From NCBI RefSeq assembly GCF_000730645.1, contig NZ_BBIU01000039.1, positions 1 through 64,000 of the forward strand: a stretch of 64,000 bases of DNA, given 5' to 3'. Below, one piece after another: positions 1 through 8,816 of the stretch (its first letter is position 1; every line of letters begins with the position of its first letter). The notes under the pieces were generated by a model that was given only the letters and a program-made list of their open reading frames with translations, ran no database searches and had not been told where the DNA came from. Made by a program: the position numbers and the translations under genes. This DNA comes from Pseudomonas parafulva NBRC 16636 = DSM 17004 (GTDB taxonomy: Bacteria; Pseudomonadota; Gammaproteobacteria; Pseudomonadales; Pseudomonadaceae).

Positions 1-363
<363 letters not shown>

Positions 364-2775
364 TCAGTTTGGAAGCTTGTAAGCGATGATGTAGTCACCC
401 ATCTTGGTACCCAGCGACCCATGGCCACCCGCAGTCACCAACACATACTGCTTGCCGTCCTTGCCCGTGTAGGTCATCGGCGTTGCCTGACCACCCGCTG
501 GCAGCCGCGCCTTCCACAGCTCCTTGCCATTGTTCACGTCATAGGCACGCAGGTACTGGTCCAGCGTACCGCTGAGGAAGCCAACGCCACCGGCAGTTAC
601 GATGGAACCACCCATGCTCGGTACACCAACCGGCAGGCCGATCGGCACAGGAGTGCTGTCACGGGTGGTGCCGTTCTTGTGTTTCCAGACCACCTTGTTG
701 GTGAACAGGTCAATGGCAGCCACATAGCCCCAGGCTGGCGCCTGGCACGGTACACCCAGCGGCGACAGGAACGGGTGCATGGTCACGGCGTAGGGGGCGC
801 CGGCGTTAGGCTGCACGCCGCTGGTTTCGCTTTCGCGCTTGCTGCCCTCGGCCACGTGCTCGCGTGGAATCATCTTCGACACGAACGCCATGTAGTTAGG
901 CGTGGTGAACAGCAGTTGACGTACCGGGTCGACCGACACGCTGCCCCAGTTGAACACACCCACGTTGCCCGGGTAGACCAGGGTGCCCTGCTCGGACGGC
1001 GGCGTGTACTGGCCTTCGTAGCGCAGCTCGCGGAACTGGATGCGGCACAGCATCTGGTCGAACGGCGTAGCACCCCACATGGCCTGCTCGGTCAGCTCAG
1101 GGCCCAGCAGGTTCAGGTCCGAACGGGCCTGTGTGGGCGAGGTGTGATCGCCCTTCACCGCACCTTGCGGGGTCGGGATCTCACGGATCGGCACAATCGG
1201 CGTGCCATCACGGCGGTCCAGCACGTACAGGCTGCCCTGTTTGGTCGGCACAATGATCGCGGGCTTCACGCCATCGTCAGTCTTCAGCTGGACCAGCGTG
1301 GGCTGGCTGCCGACGTCCATGTCCCACAGGTCGTGGTGGGTGAACTGGTAGTTCCAGCGCGCCTTGCCGGTGGCGAGGTCCAGGGCGACGACACCGGCGC
1401 TGTACTTCTCGGCACCCGGGGTACGGTCCGCGCCCCACTGGTCCGGGGTCTGGTTGCCCAGCGGCAGGTAGATCATGCCCAGGTCTTCGTCGACACTGGC
1501 GATCGACCACATGTTGGCCGAGTTGCGGCTGTAGGTCTTGCCCGGTGCCAGTGGCTTGGTGTCGTCCGGGTTGTTGCTGTCCCAGTTCCAGACCAGGTGG
1601 CCGTCGTGTACGTCGTAGGCGCGGATCACGCCCGATGGCTCGTCGACCGACTCGTTGTCGGTAACGTGGCCGCCGATGATGACCAGGTCACGGGTAATGG
1701 CTGCCGGCGAGGTGGAGTAGTAACCCCCCGCGGTGAACGGCCCGATGCCTTTGGTCAGGTCGATGGTGCCCTGGTTGGCGAAGCCCTCGCACACCTTGCC
1801 GTTGTCGGCGTTGATGGCGATCAGGCGGGCATCGGCGGTGGGCAGGTACAGCCGGCGCGGGCAAGCCTGGGCCACGGCCTGGCCGGCGTCGGTGATCTTC
1901 GGCGCGGGGCTGCCGTCACGGCTTACGTAGCGGTTTTCGTCGTAGTACGAAACACCGCGGCACGTCATGTGGGCGAAGCCCTTGAAGGTGCCGACCGGGC
2001 TCTTGACCTGCGGGTCGAAACGCCAGATTTCTGCGCCGGTGTCCGGGTCCAGCGCCAGCAGGCGGCTGTGTGCGGTGCAGGCATAGAGCATGCCGTTGAC
2101 CTTCAACGGGGTGTTCTGGTTGGTCAGTTCCACCGGGTCGTTGTCGGTGGGCAGGTCACCCGTGCGAATGCGCCAGGCCTCTTCCAGGCGGTAGGCGTTT
2201 TGCGCGGTGATCTGGCGCAGCGGGGAGTACCGGTCGCCGTGCTCGGTGCGCCCGTACGCCTGCCACTCGCCATCGGGCATGGCAGGGGCATCGCTGGCCA
2301 TTTCACTGCTGTCGCGGCCCAGTTCGCCAAACACTTCACCGGGGTGGGTGAACTGGCTGGCCACGGCGCAGGCACCCGAGGCGATCACGGCAACGCTCAG
2401 CAGCGCTGTGTTGGCTTTGCTGGCCGGGCCGATCAGCGGGCGGCGGGCCCAAGGCAGCAGCAGCACCAGGCCGATGGCGAACCACAGCGCCAGGCGCGGC
2501 ACCAGTTGCCACCAGTCCAGGCCCACTTCCAGCAGCGCCCATACCGTGCTGCCCAGCAGAACCAGGCCATACAGGCCCAGACCGATACGGCGTTGGGCCA
2601 GCAGCAGAATGCCCGACAGGGCGAAGCCGATACCGGCAATGAGGTAATACAGCGAACCGCCCACCTGGCTCAGCTTGATGCCGCCGGCCAGCAGCGCCAG
2701 CCCCATCAGTAGCAGCAAGACGCCGATCAGGCGGGGTAGCCAGCGGCTTCCACTCTTGGCACCTTCAGTGCTCAT
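364..2775 (-). CDS. gcd: Membrane-bound PQQ-dependent glucose dehydrogenase
   Basis: This quinoprotein oxidises glucose to gluconolactone in the periplasm with PQQ and passes electrons to ubiquinone. The 803 residues match the usual length of about 800. Residues ~15-145 hold about five hydrophobic helices, the membrane anchor of this glucose/quinate/shikimate dehydrogenase family. The rest is the PQQ beta-propeller, with the characteristic start of the catalytic domain (EWQAYGRTEHGDRYSPL) and repeated W-motif blades. The start is preceded by GGAGAA. It lies 28 bp downstream of oprB on the same strand, so porin entry and periplasmic oxidation are probably co-transcribed. Confidence 0.96.
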   Translation of the reverse strand: MSTEGAKSGSRWLPRLIGVLLLLMGLALLAGGIKLSQVGGSLYYLIAGIGFALSGILLLAQRRIGLGLYGLVLLGSTVWALLEVGLDWWQLVPRLALWFAIGLVLLLPWARRPLIGPASKANTALLSVAVIASGACAVASQFTHPGEVFGELGRDSSEMASDAPAMPDGEWQAYGRTEHGDRYSPLRQITAQNAYRLEEAWRIRTGDLPTDNDPVELTNQNTPLKVNGMLYACTAHSRLLALDPDTGAEIWRFDPQVKSPVGTFKGFAHMTCRGVSYYDENRYVSRDGSPAPKITDAGQAVAQACPRRLYLPTADARLIAINADNGKVCEGFANQGTIDLTKGIGPFTAGGYYSTSPAAITRDLVIIGGHVTDNESVDEPSGVIRAYDVHDGHLVWNWDSNNPDDTKPLAPGKTYSRNSANMWSIASVDEDLGMIYLPLGNQTPDQWGADRTPGAEKYSAGVVALDLATGKARWNYQFTHHDLWDMDVGSQPTLVQLKTDDGVKPAIIVPTKQGSLYVLDRRDGTPIVPIREIPTPQGAVKGDHTSPTQARSDLNLLGPELTEQAMWGATPFDQMLCRIQFRELRYEGQYTPPSEQGTLVYPGNVGVFNWGSVSVDPVRQLLFTTPNYMAFVSKMIPREHVAEGSKRESETSGVQPNAGAPYAVTMHPFLSPLGVPCQAPAWGYVAAIDLFTNKVVWKHKNGTTRDSTPVPIGLPVGVPSMGGSIVTAGGVGFLSGTLDQYLRAYDVNNGKELWKARLPAGGQATPMTYTGKDGKQYVLVTAGGHGSLGTKMGDYIIAYKLPN

Positions 2776-2803
2776 CGTATGTTCTCCGTTGAATGAATTA
2801 GGG

Positions 2804-4138
2804 TTAGAACGTGCTCTGGATCTTCAGGCCGCCGACCACCGCATCGTCCACCTGGGACACCCCGCCTGGGTGGCGGATGTACTGCAGGTTGGGACGTACG
2901 GTGAGCCAGTCGGCCAAGTGAATGCCGTAATACAGTTCGGCGCTGTATTCAGTGTCTTGTACCGGGAGGAAACCCGGGTTGGCGTAGTCGTCCACCCCTG
3001 CGGCCTGGTTGGCCAGGCGGGCATTCTTGCGGTAGGCGGGGTTGACGTGCACGCGGGCCAGGGCGAAGCCGACGTCGTCCTTGGCGCGGGCGTCGAACGG
3101 CCCTTTGAATACCAGCCCTGCCTGCACGTAGTTATCGATGGCATTGGTTTTCTTGTCATGCACCGTGGCGTTGGCGAACAGGCTCAGGCCACGGGACTGG
3201 TCGCTGGCCAAGGCAGTGACCTGCTGCTGGGCGCCGAGCCAGAACCCGTGTTTGCTTGAGCTGCTGCGGTAGGCGGCCCCACTGAGTGCTGCCGGCCTGC
3301 CGTTGTCGTCTTTGTAAACATCCTGTGTATTGGCATTACTGTAGTAGTAGCCAGCGCGATATTCCCCTTTCAAGCCTTGGATACGCGGGCTCCATACCAG
3401 TTCGATCGGCATCACGGCGCCCTGGGTGCCGCTGCCGCTGAGCTTGAAACCATTGCCGGATTCGAGGTTGGAAGGGTTTTGTTCGTACACGCCCACCTGG
3501 GCGAACAGGGCATCGCCGAGGTTGTAGCGCACACGCAGTGCCCATTGGCTGACCGGCCAGTTGTACCAGATGCCCCCCACCCAGTTACCCACTTGCGAGC
3601 CACAGAACGCCAGGTTCTGGAAGTCGCACGGGAAGCTGTTGAAGTCTTCGCCCTCGCCAAAGCGGCCGAATTTCACATCCAGTGCACCGTCGAAGTACTT
3701 CTGCCGCAGCCACAACTGCGTGAGGCGCCAGGTTTCCCCACGTCCCCAGACTTCCTGGGCCGACGTGAAGCCACCGACGCGGGGGTCGTTGATGCGGTCA
3801 TTGCTGATGTTGTCACCGTGGCGCTCGGTGACGGTGAGCTGGAATTCGGCGTCTTTCCAGCCCAGCACCTTGTCCAGGTCCAGGTGGCTACCAAAGGTGA
3901 ACTGGTCGCTGTAGCGCGCGGTGCGGTCGTGGTCATAGCCGCCGTGCAGGTTGCTGCCCATCTCGCCGGTGTAGCCGAAGGTAAAGTCGTAGCCTTGCTC
4001 CAGCAGGGCGCTGCGGGTACCGCCCCAGTCGCCGAACATCCAGGGCGAGTCGCTGGCGAACATATCGCCGGCACAGGCTGGGGATACCGATGCAGCCAGG
4101 GCAAGGGCGATGAAGCAGGGTTTTGGCAGTTGAAGCAT
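2804..4138 (-). CDS. oprB: Carbohydrate-selective outer membrane porin OprB
   Basis: OprB porins let glucose and related sugars cross the outer membrane. The 444 aa protein starts with a signal peptide (MLQLPKPCFIALALAASVSPACA), followed by the OprB motif FGDWGGTRSALLEQGYDFTFGY and alternating beta-strand sequence. It ends in Phe (KIQSTF), as expected for a BAM-assembled outer membrane protein. The gene sits directly upstream of gcd and probably forms a sugar uptake and oxidation unit with it. P. putida strains usually carry a second oprB beside the glucose ABC transporter; this copy is the gcd-linked one. The ribosome-binding site is weak (AGAAGA). Confidence 0.93.
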   Translation of the reverse strand: MLQLPKPCFIALALAASVSPACAGDMFASDSPWMFGDWGGTRSALLEQGYDFTFGYTGEMGSNLHGGYDHDRTARYSDQFTFGSHLDLDKVLGWKDAEFQLTVTERHGDNISNDRINDPRVGGFTSAQEVWGRGETWRLTQLWLRQKYFDGALDVKFGRFGEGEDFNSFPCDFQNLAFCGSQVGNWVGGIWYNWPVSQWALRVRYNLGDALFAQVGVYEQNPSNLESGNGFKLSGSGTQGAVMPIELVWSPRIQGLKGEYRAGYYYSNANTQDVYKDDNGRPAALSGAAYRSSSSKHGFWLGAQQQVTALASDQSRGLSLFANATVHDKKTNAIDNYVQAGLVFKGPFDARAKDDVGFALARVHVNPAYRKNARLANQAAGVDDYANPGFLPVQDTEYSAELYYGIHLADWLTVRPNLQYIRHPGGVSQVDDAVVGGLKIQSTF

Positions 4139-4179
4139 GGGATAGCGCTGTCTTCTGATTATTGAAAATACGGCAAGCG

Positions 4180-4204
4180 CATCGATGGCGGTGATCCATC
4201 GATG
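4180..4204. promoter_or_regulatory. 9 bp perfect inverted repeat in the oprB leader
   Basis: CATCGATGG (4180-4188) and CCATCGATG (4196-4204) form a perfect inverted repeat with a 7 nt spacer, 42-66 nt upstream of the oprB start. A second small palindrome, GACAAATTGTC, lies at 4282-4292. Either could be an operator for sugar control of oprB-gcd, or the first could be an mRNA hairpin. No regulator is assigned. Confidence 0.4.
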
Positions 4205-4331
4205 GAAATGGCGTCAGGGAGGTTGGGTGAAGCGATTCAGCTTGCGGCGGGGAGGATATAGAGGAAGCGATCAGAAAAAAAGACAAATTGTCGCAGTGCA
4301 TTGTTGCCTGCTGGGTAATAGTGGCGTGAGC

Positions 4332-4350
4332 GGGGCTGCTGGGCAGCCCC
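4332..4350 (-). terminator. Hairpin after the TonB receptor gene
   Basis: GGGGCTGC (4332-4339) pairs with GCAGCCCC (4343-4350) around a 3 nt loop, 20 bp beyond the stop codon of the TonB-dependent receptor. No U-run follows on the transcribed strand, so it is a possible but not canonical terminator. Confidence 0.4.
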
Positions 4351-4369
4351 TTCTACACTGTCAGTACCG

Positions 4370-6415
4370 TCAGAACGTGGTCCGTAACCCCACCTCCACA
4401 CTGCGCCCCGGCGCCGGGGCGATGTCGCGCAGGATCGAACTGGCGTAGCGCACCGTCTGGTCGGTGAGGTTCTCGCCACGCACGAAAGCCAGCCACTGGC
4501 TGTGGCCGATATCAAAGCGGTAGCCCACGCTGGCGCCCAAGGTGGTGTAGCCATCGGTGCTGGTTTCGTTGGCCGGTTTACGGTGCTGCGAAGCGGCATG
4601 TTGCACGTCCACCCGCGCCTGCCAACGGTCCAGTTCCCACACCAGCCCGCTGTTCAGGCGCAGCGGCGCAATGCGCGGCAATGGCTGACCGCTGTCGAGG
4701 TTCTTGGCCCGGGTGTAGTCCCCCGACAGTTCCAGGGCAAAGCTGCCGTAGCGGTTCTGCGCCAGTTGCCAGCGGTCCTGGGCCTCGATGCCGTAGAAGC
4801 GCGCGCGTACGCCCTGGTACTCGTACTCCGGGAAGCCGCCGTGGTCATGGTCGTGATCATGGTCATCCTCGCCATGATCATGGTCATGCCCCTCGCGCAG
4901 GTTGCCTGTGCCAATCAGGCCGATGTAATTGCGAAAATGGCTGTAGAACACGCCCACGCTGCCCTTGTGCGTGCCGTTGTCGAAGCGCAGCGCCAGGTCG
5001 GCTGAAATGGCCTTTTCCCTGTTCAGGCTGGCGTCGCCCACTTCATAGGCGCCGGTGGCAACGTGAGCGCCATTGGCGTACAGCTCGTAGAAGGTCGGTG
5101 CCCGTTCGGTGTAGCCGAGGTTGGCCGCCAGCGACCAGATCGGGTCCAACTGGTACACGGCACCGGAAGACAGGCTGAACGCATTGAAGCTGCTGGCGCT
5201 GTCGGCGTCGGTGAAGTTCTCGTTCCCTTTGGCATCCGGGTCCACGCGGGTGTGTTCCAGGCGTGCACCCACACTCAGGTCCAGGCGTTCGGTGGCTTGC
5301 CATTGCTCCAGCAAGAACACCGCCAGGCTGTCGGTGTTGGTGTGCGGGACGAAGGCTTCCTCGCCCAGTGCCGAAAATTCGTTGCGGCTCACCTGGGCCC
5401 CGACCACCCCTTCTACCGGGCCCAACGGCTGATGACGGGCTTCGATACGGGCTTCGTAGCCCTTGTTCTTGAACGTGGTGTGCACTTCACCTTCTTCGAT
5501 TTCGCGGTGCTGGTAGTCGGTGTAGCCGGCATCGACCTTGACCGAGCTGAACGGGCCTTCCAGGTCGCGCACTTCTGAGGCGAAAGCGTAGTGATCCTGC
5601 TGCATGTCCAGGCGCACGCCGGGTTCGGCAACCGACCCGTAGTTGCTGTCATAGCGGCTGTAGGACAGCCCGGCGTAACCGTGGTCCCAGTGGTAGGCAC
5701 CGCCGAGTGCGCCGCCGTCCTGGCGGCCGTCGCTGTTTTCCAGACGGTGCTTGCTGCCGGGGTCATCGGCATCGCGCACCTTGGCACTGCGGGCGTAGCC
5801 CGGAATGCGCAGGTCGTTGAACTGGCGGCTGTTGGCGTCGAGGTGCAGGGCGAAAGCACCGTTCCCGGCCTCCAGCTTGCCGGCGCTGCTGCGGGTGGTG
5901 TCTGCACCGCCATAGCGCAGCTCACCGGCCCCCTGGATGCCGTCGATGGGGCTGTCCGGGATCCGGTTGTCGAAGGTGTTCACCACGCCGCCGATGGCGT
6001 TGCCGCCATACAGCAGTGCAGCAGGGCCGCGGACGATTTCGATGCGATCGACCGTGACCGGGTCCAGCGGCACGGCATGGTCGTAGGACAGGGAAGAGGC
6101 GTCCAGAGCACCCACGCCGTTGCGCAGAATACGGATGCGGTCGCCATCCAGGCCACGGATGACCGGGCGGCTGGCACCTGGCCCGAACCAGGTCGAAGCA
6201 ACCCCCGGTTGCTTGTTGAGGGTTTCCCCCAGGCTGCCATGCTGCTGTTGCAGCAGGTCGTCGCCTTCGAGCACGGTGCTGGGCGCCGCGAGCTGGCGCT
6301 TGCCCAACGGGTTGGCAGTAATGACCTGGGGAGCGAGTTCCACAGCCTGGCTAGGTGACGCGGCTAACCAGAGCGCGACGGCGAGAGGGGAGAGGCGGAG
6401 CGGTGAGTACAACAT
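4370..6415 (-). CDS. ZnuD-like TonB-dependent outer membrane receptor with His-rich loop
   Basis: This is a 681 aa TonB-dependent receptor. It has a signal peptide (about 25 residues), a plug domain (about 35-150, with the motifs RPVIRGLDGDRIRILRNGV and VDRIEIVRGPAALLYGGNAIGGVVN) and a 22-strand-type barrel ending in aromatic Phe. Around residues 505-530 there is a loop extremely rich in His and Asp (repeated HDHDH), typical of ZnuD-type zinc receptors. A Zur-like box 36-48 bp upstream supports zinc control. The inferred role is high-affinity zinc uptake; other metals cannot be excluded. ATG start preceded by AAGGA at a somewhat long distance. Confidence 0.85.
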   Translation of the reverse strand: MLYSPLRLSPLAVALWLAASPSQAVELAPQVITANPLGKRQLAAPSTVLEGDDLLQQQHGSLGETLNKQPGVASTWFGPGASRPVIRGLDGDRIRILRNGVGALDASSLSYDHAVPLDPVTVDRIEIVRGPAALLYGGNAIGGVVNTFDNRIPDSPIDGIQGAGELRYGGADTTRSSAGKLEAGNGAFALHLDANSRQFNDLRIPGYARSAKVRDADDPGSKHRLENSDGRQDGGALGGAYHWDHGYAGLSYSRYDSNYGSVAEPGVRLDMQQDHYAFASEVRDLEGPFSSVKVDAGYTDYQHREIEEGEVHTTFKNKGYEARIEARHQPLGPVEGVVGAQVSRNEFSALGEEAFVPHTNTDSLAVFLLEQWQATERLDLSVGARLEHTRVDPDAKGNENFTDADSASSFNAFSLSSGAVYQLDPIWSLAANLGYTERAPTFYELYANGAHVATGAYEVGDASLNREKAISADLALRFDNGTHKGSVGVFYSHFRNYIGLIGTGNLREGHDHDHGEDDHDHDHDHGGFPEYEYQGVRARFYGIEAQDRWQLAQNRYGSFALELSGDYTRAKNLDSGQPLPRIAPLRLNSGLVWELDRWQARVDVQHAASQHRKPANETSTDGYTTLGASVGYRFDIGHSQWLAFVRGENLTDQTVRYASSILRDIAPAPGRSVEVGLRTTF

Positions 6416-6450
6416 GGGAAAAGAGCGTTCCTTGGCAGAAAGATTGTATT

Positions 6451-6463
6451 GTTACTATATAAC
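6451..6463 (-). promoter_or_regulatory. Putative Zur box upstream of the TonB receptor
   Basis: The 13-mer GTTACTATATAAC reads GTTATATAGTAAC on the gene strand. It matches GTTATAnTATAAC, the Zur operator form I recall for Pseudomonas, at all but two positions. It lies 36-48 bp upstream of the receptor start in an AT-rich stretch that also looks like a promoter. Confidence 0.6.
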
Positions 6464-6577
6464 ATACGTATTTCAGCACAGAGATTTTGCCAATGGCCAG
6501 TGTTTTTCTGCCTTTACTTGCGGCACACCCCACCCTGGGGTGGTGTAAGGTGCGCATCTTTGTACCGGAGCACTGGC

Positions 6578-6799
6578 ATGAGCACGGCCCAACACAACGC
6601 GCTGCACGGCAAGACCCTTGAACAGATCCTCACCGAGCTGGTGGCCCACTACCAATGGCAAGGCCTGGCCGAGCGCATCGACGTGCGCTGCTTCAAGAGC
6701 AACCCCACGATCAAGTCCAGCCTGACCTTTTTGCGCAAAACCCCCTGGGCTCGGGAAAAGGTCGAGCAGTTGTACGTGAAACTGCAGCGGCAAGCTTGA
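6578..6799 (+). CDS. VF530 family (DUF2132) small protein
   Basis: The 73 aa protein has the family core LHGKTLEQILTELVAHY and the nearly invariant ending SSLTFLRKTPWAREKVEQLY. The family founder is the structurally determined VF530 from Vibrio fischeri, often described as a DNA-binding protein; its role is not established. The ATG at 6578 is chosen because a GGAG lies about 9 nt upstream and the conserved family start begins there. The stop is followed one base later by the GTG of the next gene, so the two are probably translationally coupled. Confidence 0.85.
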   Translation: MSTAQHNALHGKTLEQILTELVAHYQWQGLAERIDVRCFKSNPTIKSSLTFLRKTPWAREKVEQLYVKLQRQA

Positions 6800-6800
6800 G

Positions 6801-7421
6801 GTGCCTCGCCGTCCCTGGTTGACCGGCATCGCGCTGCTCGGGTGGTTCGGCCTGGCCGTGCAGGTATACCTGGTGTTGTGGGGGCGCTGGCAGGCGCAGG
6901 CCAGCCTGATCGGCGGGCTGATCAACGTGTTCGGGTATTTCACGGTGCTCACCAACCTGCTGGTGGCCACGGTGCTCAGCTATGCGGCATTTGGCCGTGA
7001 GGGGGCATGCAAGCGGTTTTTCCTGTCACCGGTGGTGGCATCGGCGGTTGCGGTCAGCATCCTGCTGGTGGCCTTGGCCTACAGCATCCTGCTGCGCCAC
7101 CTCTGGCAACCAGAAGGCTGGCAGTGGCTGGCGGATGAGCTGCTGCACGACGTGATGCCCGCGCTGTACACCCTGTACTGGTGGTTCGAGGTGCCCAAAG
7201 GCACCTTGCGCGTGAGGCATCTGGCCGCCTGGGCGGTGTACCCGGCCGTGTACTTTGTCTACGCGCTGTGGCGGGGGGGGGAGATCGGGGCTTACGCCTA
7301 CCCCTTCATCGATGTAGCCAGCCTTGGCTACGGCCAGGTGCTGGTCAACGCTCTTGGCGTGTTGGCGGGGTTCTGGGCGATTGGCCTGGTGCTGCTGGCG
7401 CTGGACCGGTGGCGCCAGTGA
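6801..7421 (+). CDS. Pr6Pr-type integral membrane protein, function unknown
   Basis: The 206 aa protein consists almost entirely of hydrophobic helices (about six), with conserved segments FGYFTVLTNLLVA and MPALYTLYWWFEVPKG that resemble the FAR-17a/AIG1-like and Pr6Pr membrane families. No catalytic assignment is possible from sequence alone. It begins with GTG one base after the VF530 stop, so it is likely the second gene of a two-gene operon. A run of nine G at 7273-7281 lies inside the reading frame and would be a slippage hot spot. Confidence 0.75.
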   Translation: MPRRPWLTGIALLGWFGLAVQVYLVLWGRWQAQASLIGGLINVFGYFTVLTNLLVATVLSYAAFGREGACKRFFLSPVVASAVAVSILLVALAYSILLRHLWQPEGWQWLADELLHDVMPALYTLYWWFEVPKGTLRVRHLAAWAVYPAVYFVYALWRGGEIGAYAYPFIDVASLGYGQVLVNALGVLAGFWAIGLVLLALDRWRQ

Positions 7422-7435
7422 AGCGCCCGGGCGCG

Positions 7436-8197
7436 TCAGGCATCGTCCGCAGTGCCGTCGGCGCGCCAGTAGGCAGCCGCTTTGAGCGCATCGTCGGGCA
7501 CGCCTTTTTCCAGTAATGCCGCCTTTACCTGACGGGTAAGGGCCTTCTCCAGCGCGACCCACGCGTACACGCGGCCCTCGGGCAGTGGCATGTGTTGCAC
7601 CCGTGCAAGCACGTCGTCCTGCCCGCGAATCAGCCACTGCACGTCTACCTGGGCCTGGCTGGGCAATGGCTGCTGCTCATGGACGTTTTCTACCTGGATG
7701 ACGGCGACCACGCGACGCCCTGCAGGCAGGCCTTCGAGGCGACGGCCGATGGCAGGCAGGGCGGTCTCGTCGCCAATCAGCAGGTAGCTGTCGAACATAT
7801 CCGGCACCACCAGCGAGGCACGTGGCCCGGCGATATCCAGGTACTGCCCTGTTGTTGCCTGGGCTGCCCAGGTGGAGGCCGGGCCATCGCCGTGCAGCAC
7901 GAAGTCGATGTCCAGCTCGTTGGCCACCAGATCGATGCGCCGAGGGGTGTATTCGCGCATGGTTGGCCGGGCGCCGCCATCACGGGCCATTTCGCGGGCT
8001 TCCAGCGCCTGCTGCTGTTCGGGTGTTTCGGCAAACAGCAGCTTGATGTGGTCGTCGCTGCCCAGGCTGGTGAACCCCTGCAGTTCTTCACCGCCCAAGG
8101 TGATGCGGCGCATCCGCGGGGTGAGTTCGGTCACCCGCAGGACCTGCAGGCGGCGTTGGCGGATTTCGTGGTTGACGCGGTGGATGGTATCACTCAT
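7436..8197 (-). CDS. Siderophore-interacting protein (ViuB/YqjH-type ferric-siderophore reductase)
   Basis: This 253 aa protein has the FAD-binding barrel motif MREYTPRRID (RxYT class) and an NAD(P)H-binding C-terminal half (LLIGDETALPAIGRRLEGLP). Family members reduce ferric siderophores in the cytoplasm and release Fe(II). The chosen ATG at 8197 gives MSDTIHRVNHEIRQRRLQ, the usual family start, and overlaps the end of padR by 8 bp, so the pair is one transcription unit. The association parallels E. coli YqjI (PadR-type) with YqjH. A Fur-like core upstream of padR fits iron control. Confidence 0.88.
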   Translation of the reverse strand: MSDTIHRVNHEIRQRRLQVLRVTELTPRMRRITLGGEELQGFTSLGSDDHIKLLFAETPEQQQALEAREMARDGGARPTMREYTPRRIDLVANELDIDFVLHGDGPASTWAAQATTGQYLDIAGPRASLVVPDMFDSYLLIGDETALPAIGRRLEGLPAGRRVVAVIQVENVHEQQPLPSQAQVDVQWLIRGQDDVLARVQHMPLPEGRVYAWVALEKALTRQVKAALLEKGVPDDALKAAAYWRADGTADDA

Positions 8198-8732
8198 CTG
8201 AGGTCTCCCTGGCAAACTCGGTGGGCCCGCTGGCGATGGCCTTGGCGGTGTGGTTGAGCAGGTCGCGGACACGTTCGATTTCATCGGACGTCCAACGGCC
8301 ATGGTGCATGTGCAGGGCATGGCGCAGGTTGCTGACCGCCTCATGGATTTCGGGCGGTCGGTCATGCCCGCGCAGGGCGCGCTTGCTCACCTCGATGCGC
8401 ATGCGCACCCCTTCCAGGGCCACGGCCTGCTCGACGAGTGCGTCGCGGCCAGCATCGGTGATGACGTAAAGGCGTTTACTGCCCTGGGGCTGGCCACTGA
8501 TCAGTTCGGCTTCTTCGAGGAAGTTCAGGGTGGGGTAGATCACCCCCGGGCTGGGCGTGTAGCTGGCGTCGAACAGCTTTTCGATCTGGCGGATCAGGTC
8601 GTAGCCATGGCCAGGCTGGTCAGCCAGTAGCGCCAGTAACAGCAGCCTCAGATCGCCGGGTGCGAACACCCGAGGGCCGCGTTCGCCACGGCCGGGTCGT
8701 CGGTCGAAAGGATCATGGGCAGGTTCGCGCAT
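8190..8732 (-). CDS. PadR family transcriptional regulator (YqjI-like)
   Basis: The 180 aa protein has the PadR winged helix around residues 25-100 (DLRLLLLALLADQPGHGYDL, then SPGVIYPTLNFLEEAELI) and a C-terminal helical region for dimerisation. It is probably a metal-responsive repressor of itself and the downstream siderophore-interacting protein, by analogy to E. coli YqjI, which responds to nickel and iron. The N-terminal extension here contains no obvious His/Cys-rich metal tail, unlike YqjI, so the ligand is open. AGGGAG precedes the ATG, and a perfect 16 bp palindrome lies just upstream. Confidence 0.87.
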   Translation of the reverse strand: MREPAHDPFDRRPGRGERGPRVFAPGDLRLLLLALLADQPGHGYDLIRQIEKLFDASYTPSPGVIYPTLNFLEEAELISGQPQGSKRLYVITDAGRDALVEQAVALEGVRMRIEVSKRALRGHDRPPEIHEAVSNLRHALHMHHGRWTSDEIERVRDLLNHTAKAIASGPTEFARETSDE

Positions 8733-8747
8733 GGTCGGGGCTCCCTG

Positions 8748-8763
8748 TTGAGATATATCTCAA
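8748..8763 (-). promoter_or_regulatory. Perfect 16 bp palindrome, probable PadR operator
   Basis: TTGAGATATATCTCAA is a perfect palindrome 16-31 bp upstream of the padR start. A partial repeat (TACTCAAGATAGATC) follows at once. Position and symmetry suggest the autoregulatory operator of the PadR protein. Confidence 0.65.
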
Positions 8764-8803
8764 GATAGTACTCAAGATAGATCACAGGCAAACCCTGAAT
8801 GCT

Positions 8804-8816
8804 GATGATTATCATC
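8804..8816 (-). promoter_or_regulatory. Fur-like box core upstream of padR
   Basis: GATGATTATCATC (8804-8816) is an odd-length palindrome. It contains ATGATAATCAT on the gene strand, the centre of the Fur consensus GATAATGATAATCATTATC, but the outer arms do not match. It is about 72 bp upstream of padR and touches the stop codon of the penicillin-binding protein gene. Confidence 0.5.

Noticed and set aside
421..2712. 763-codon open frame on the plus strand opposite gcd
   Set aside because: It is the antisense shadow of gcd in a GC-rich genome: no ribosome-binding site and no recognisable domain.
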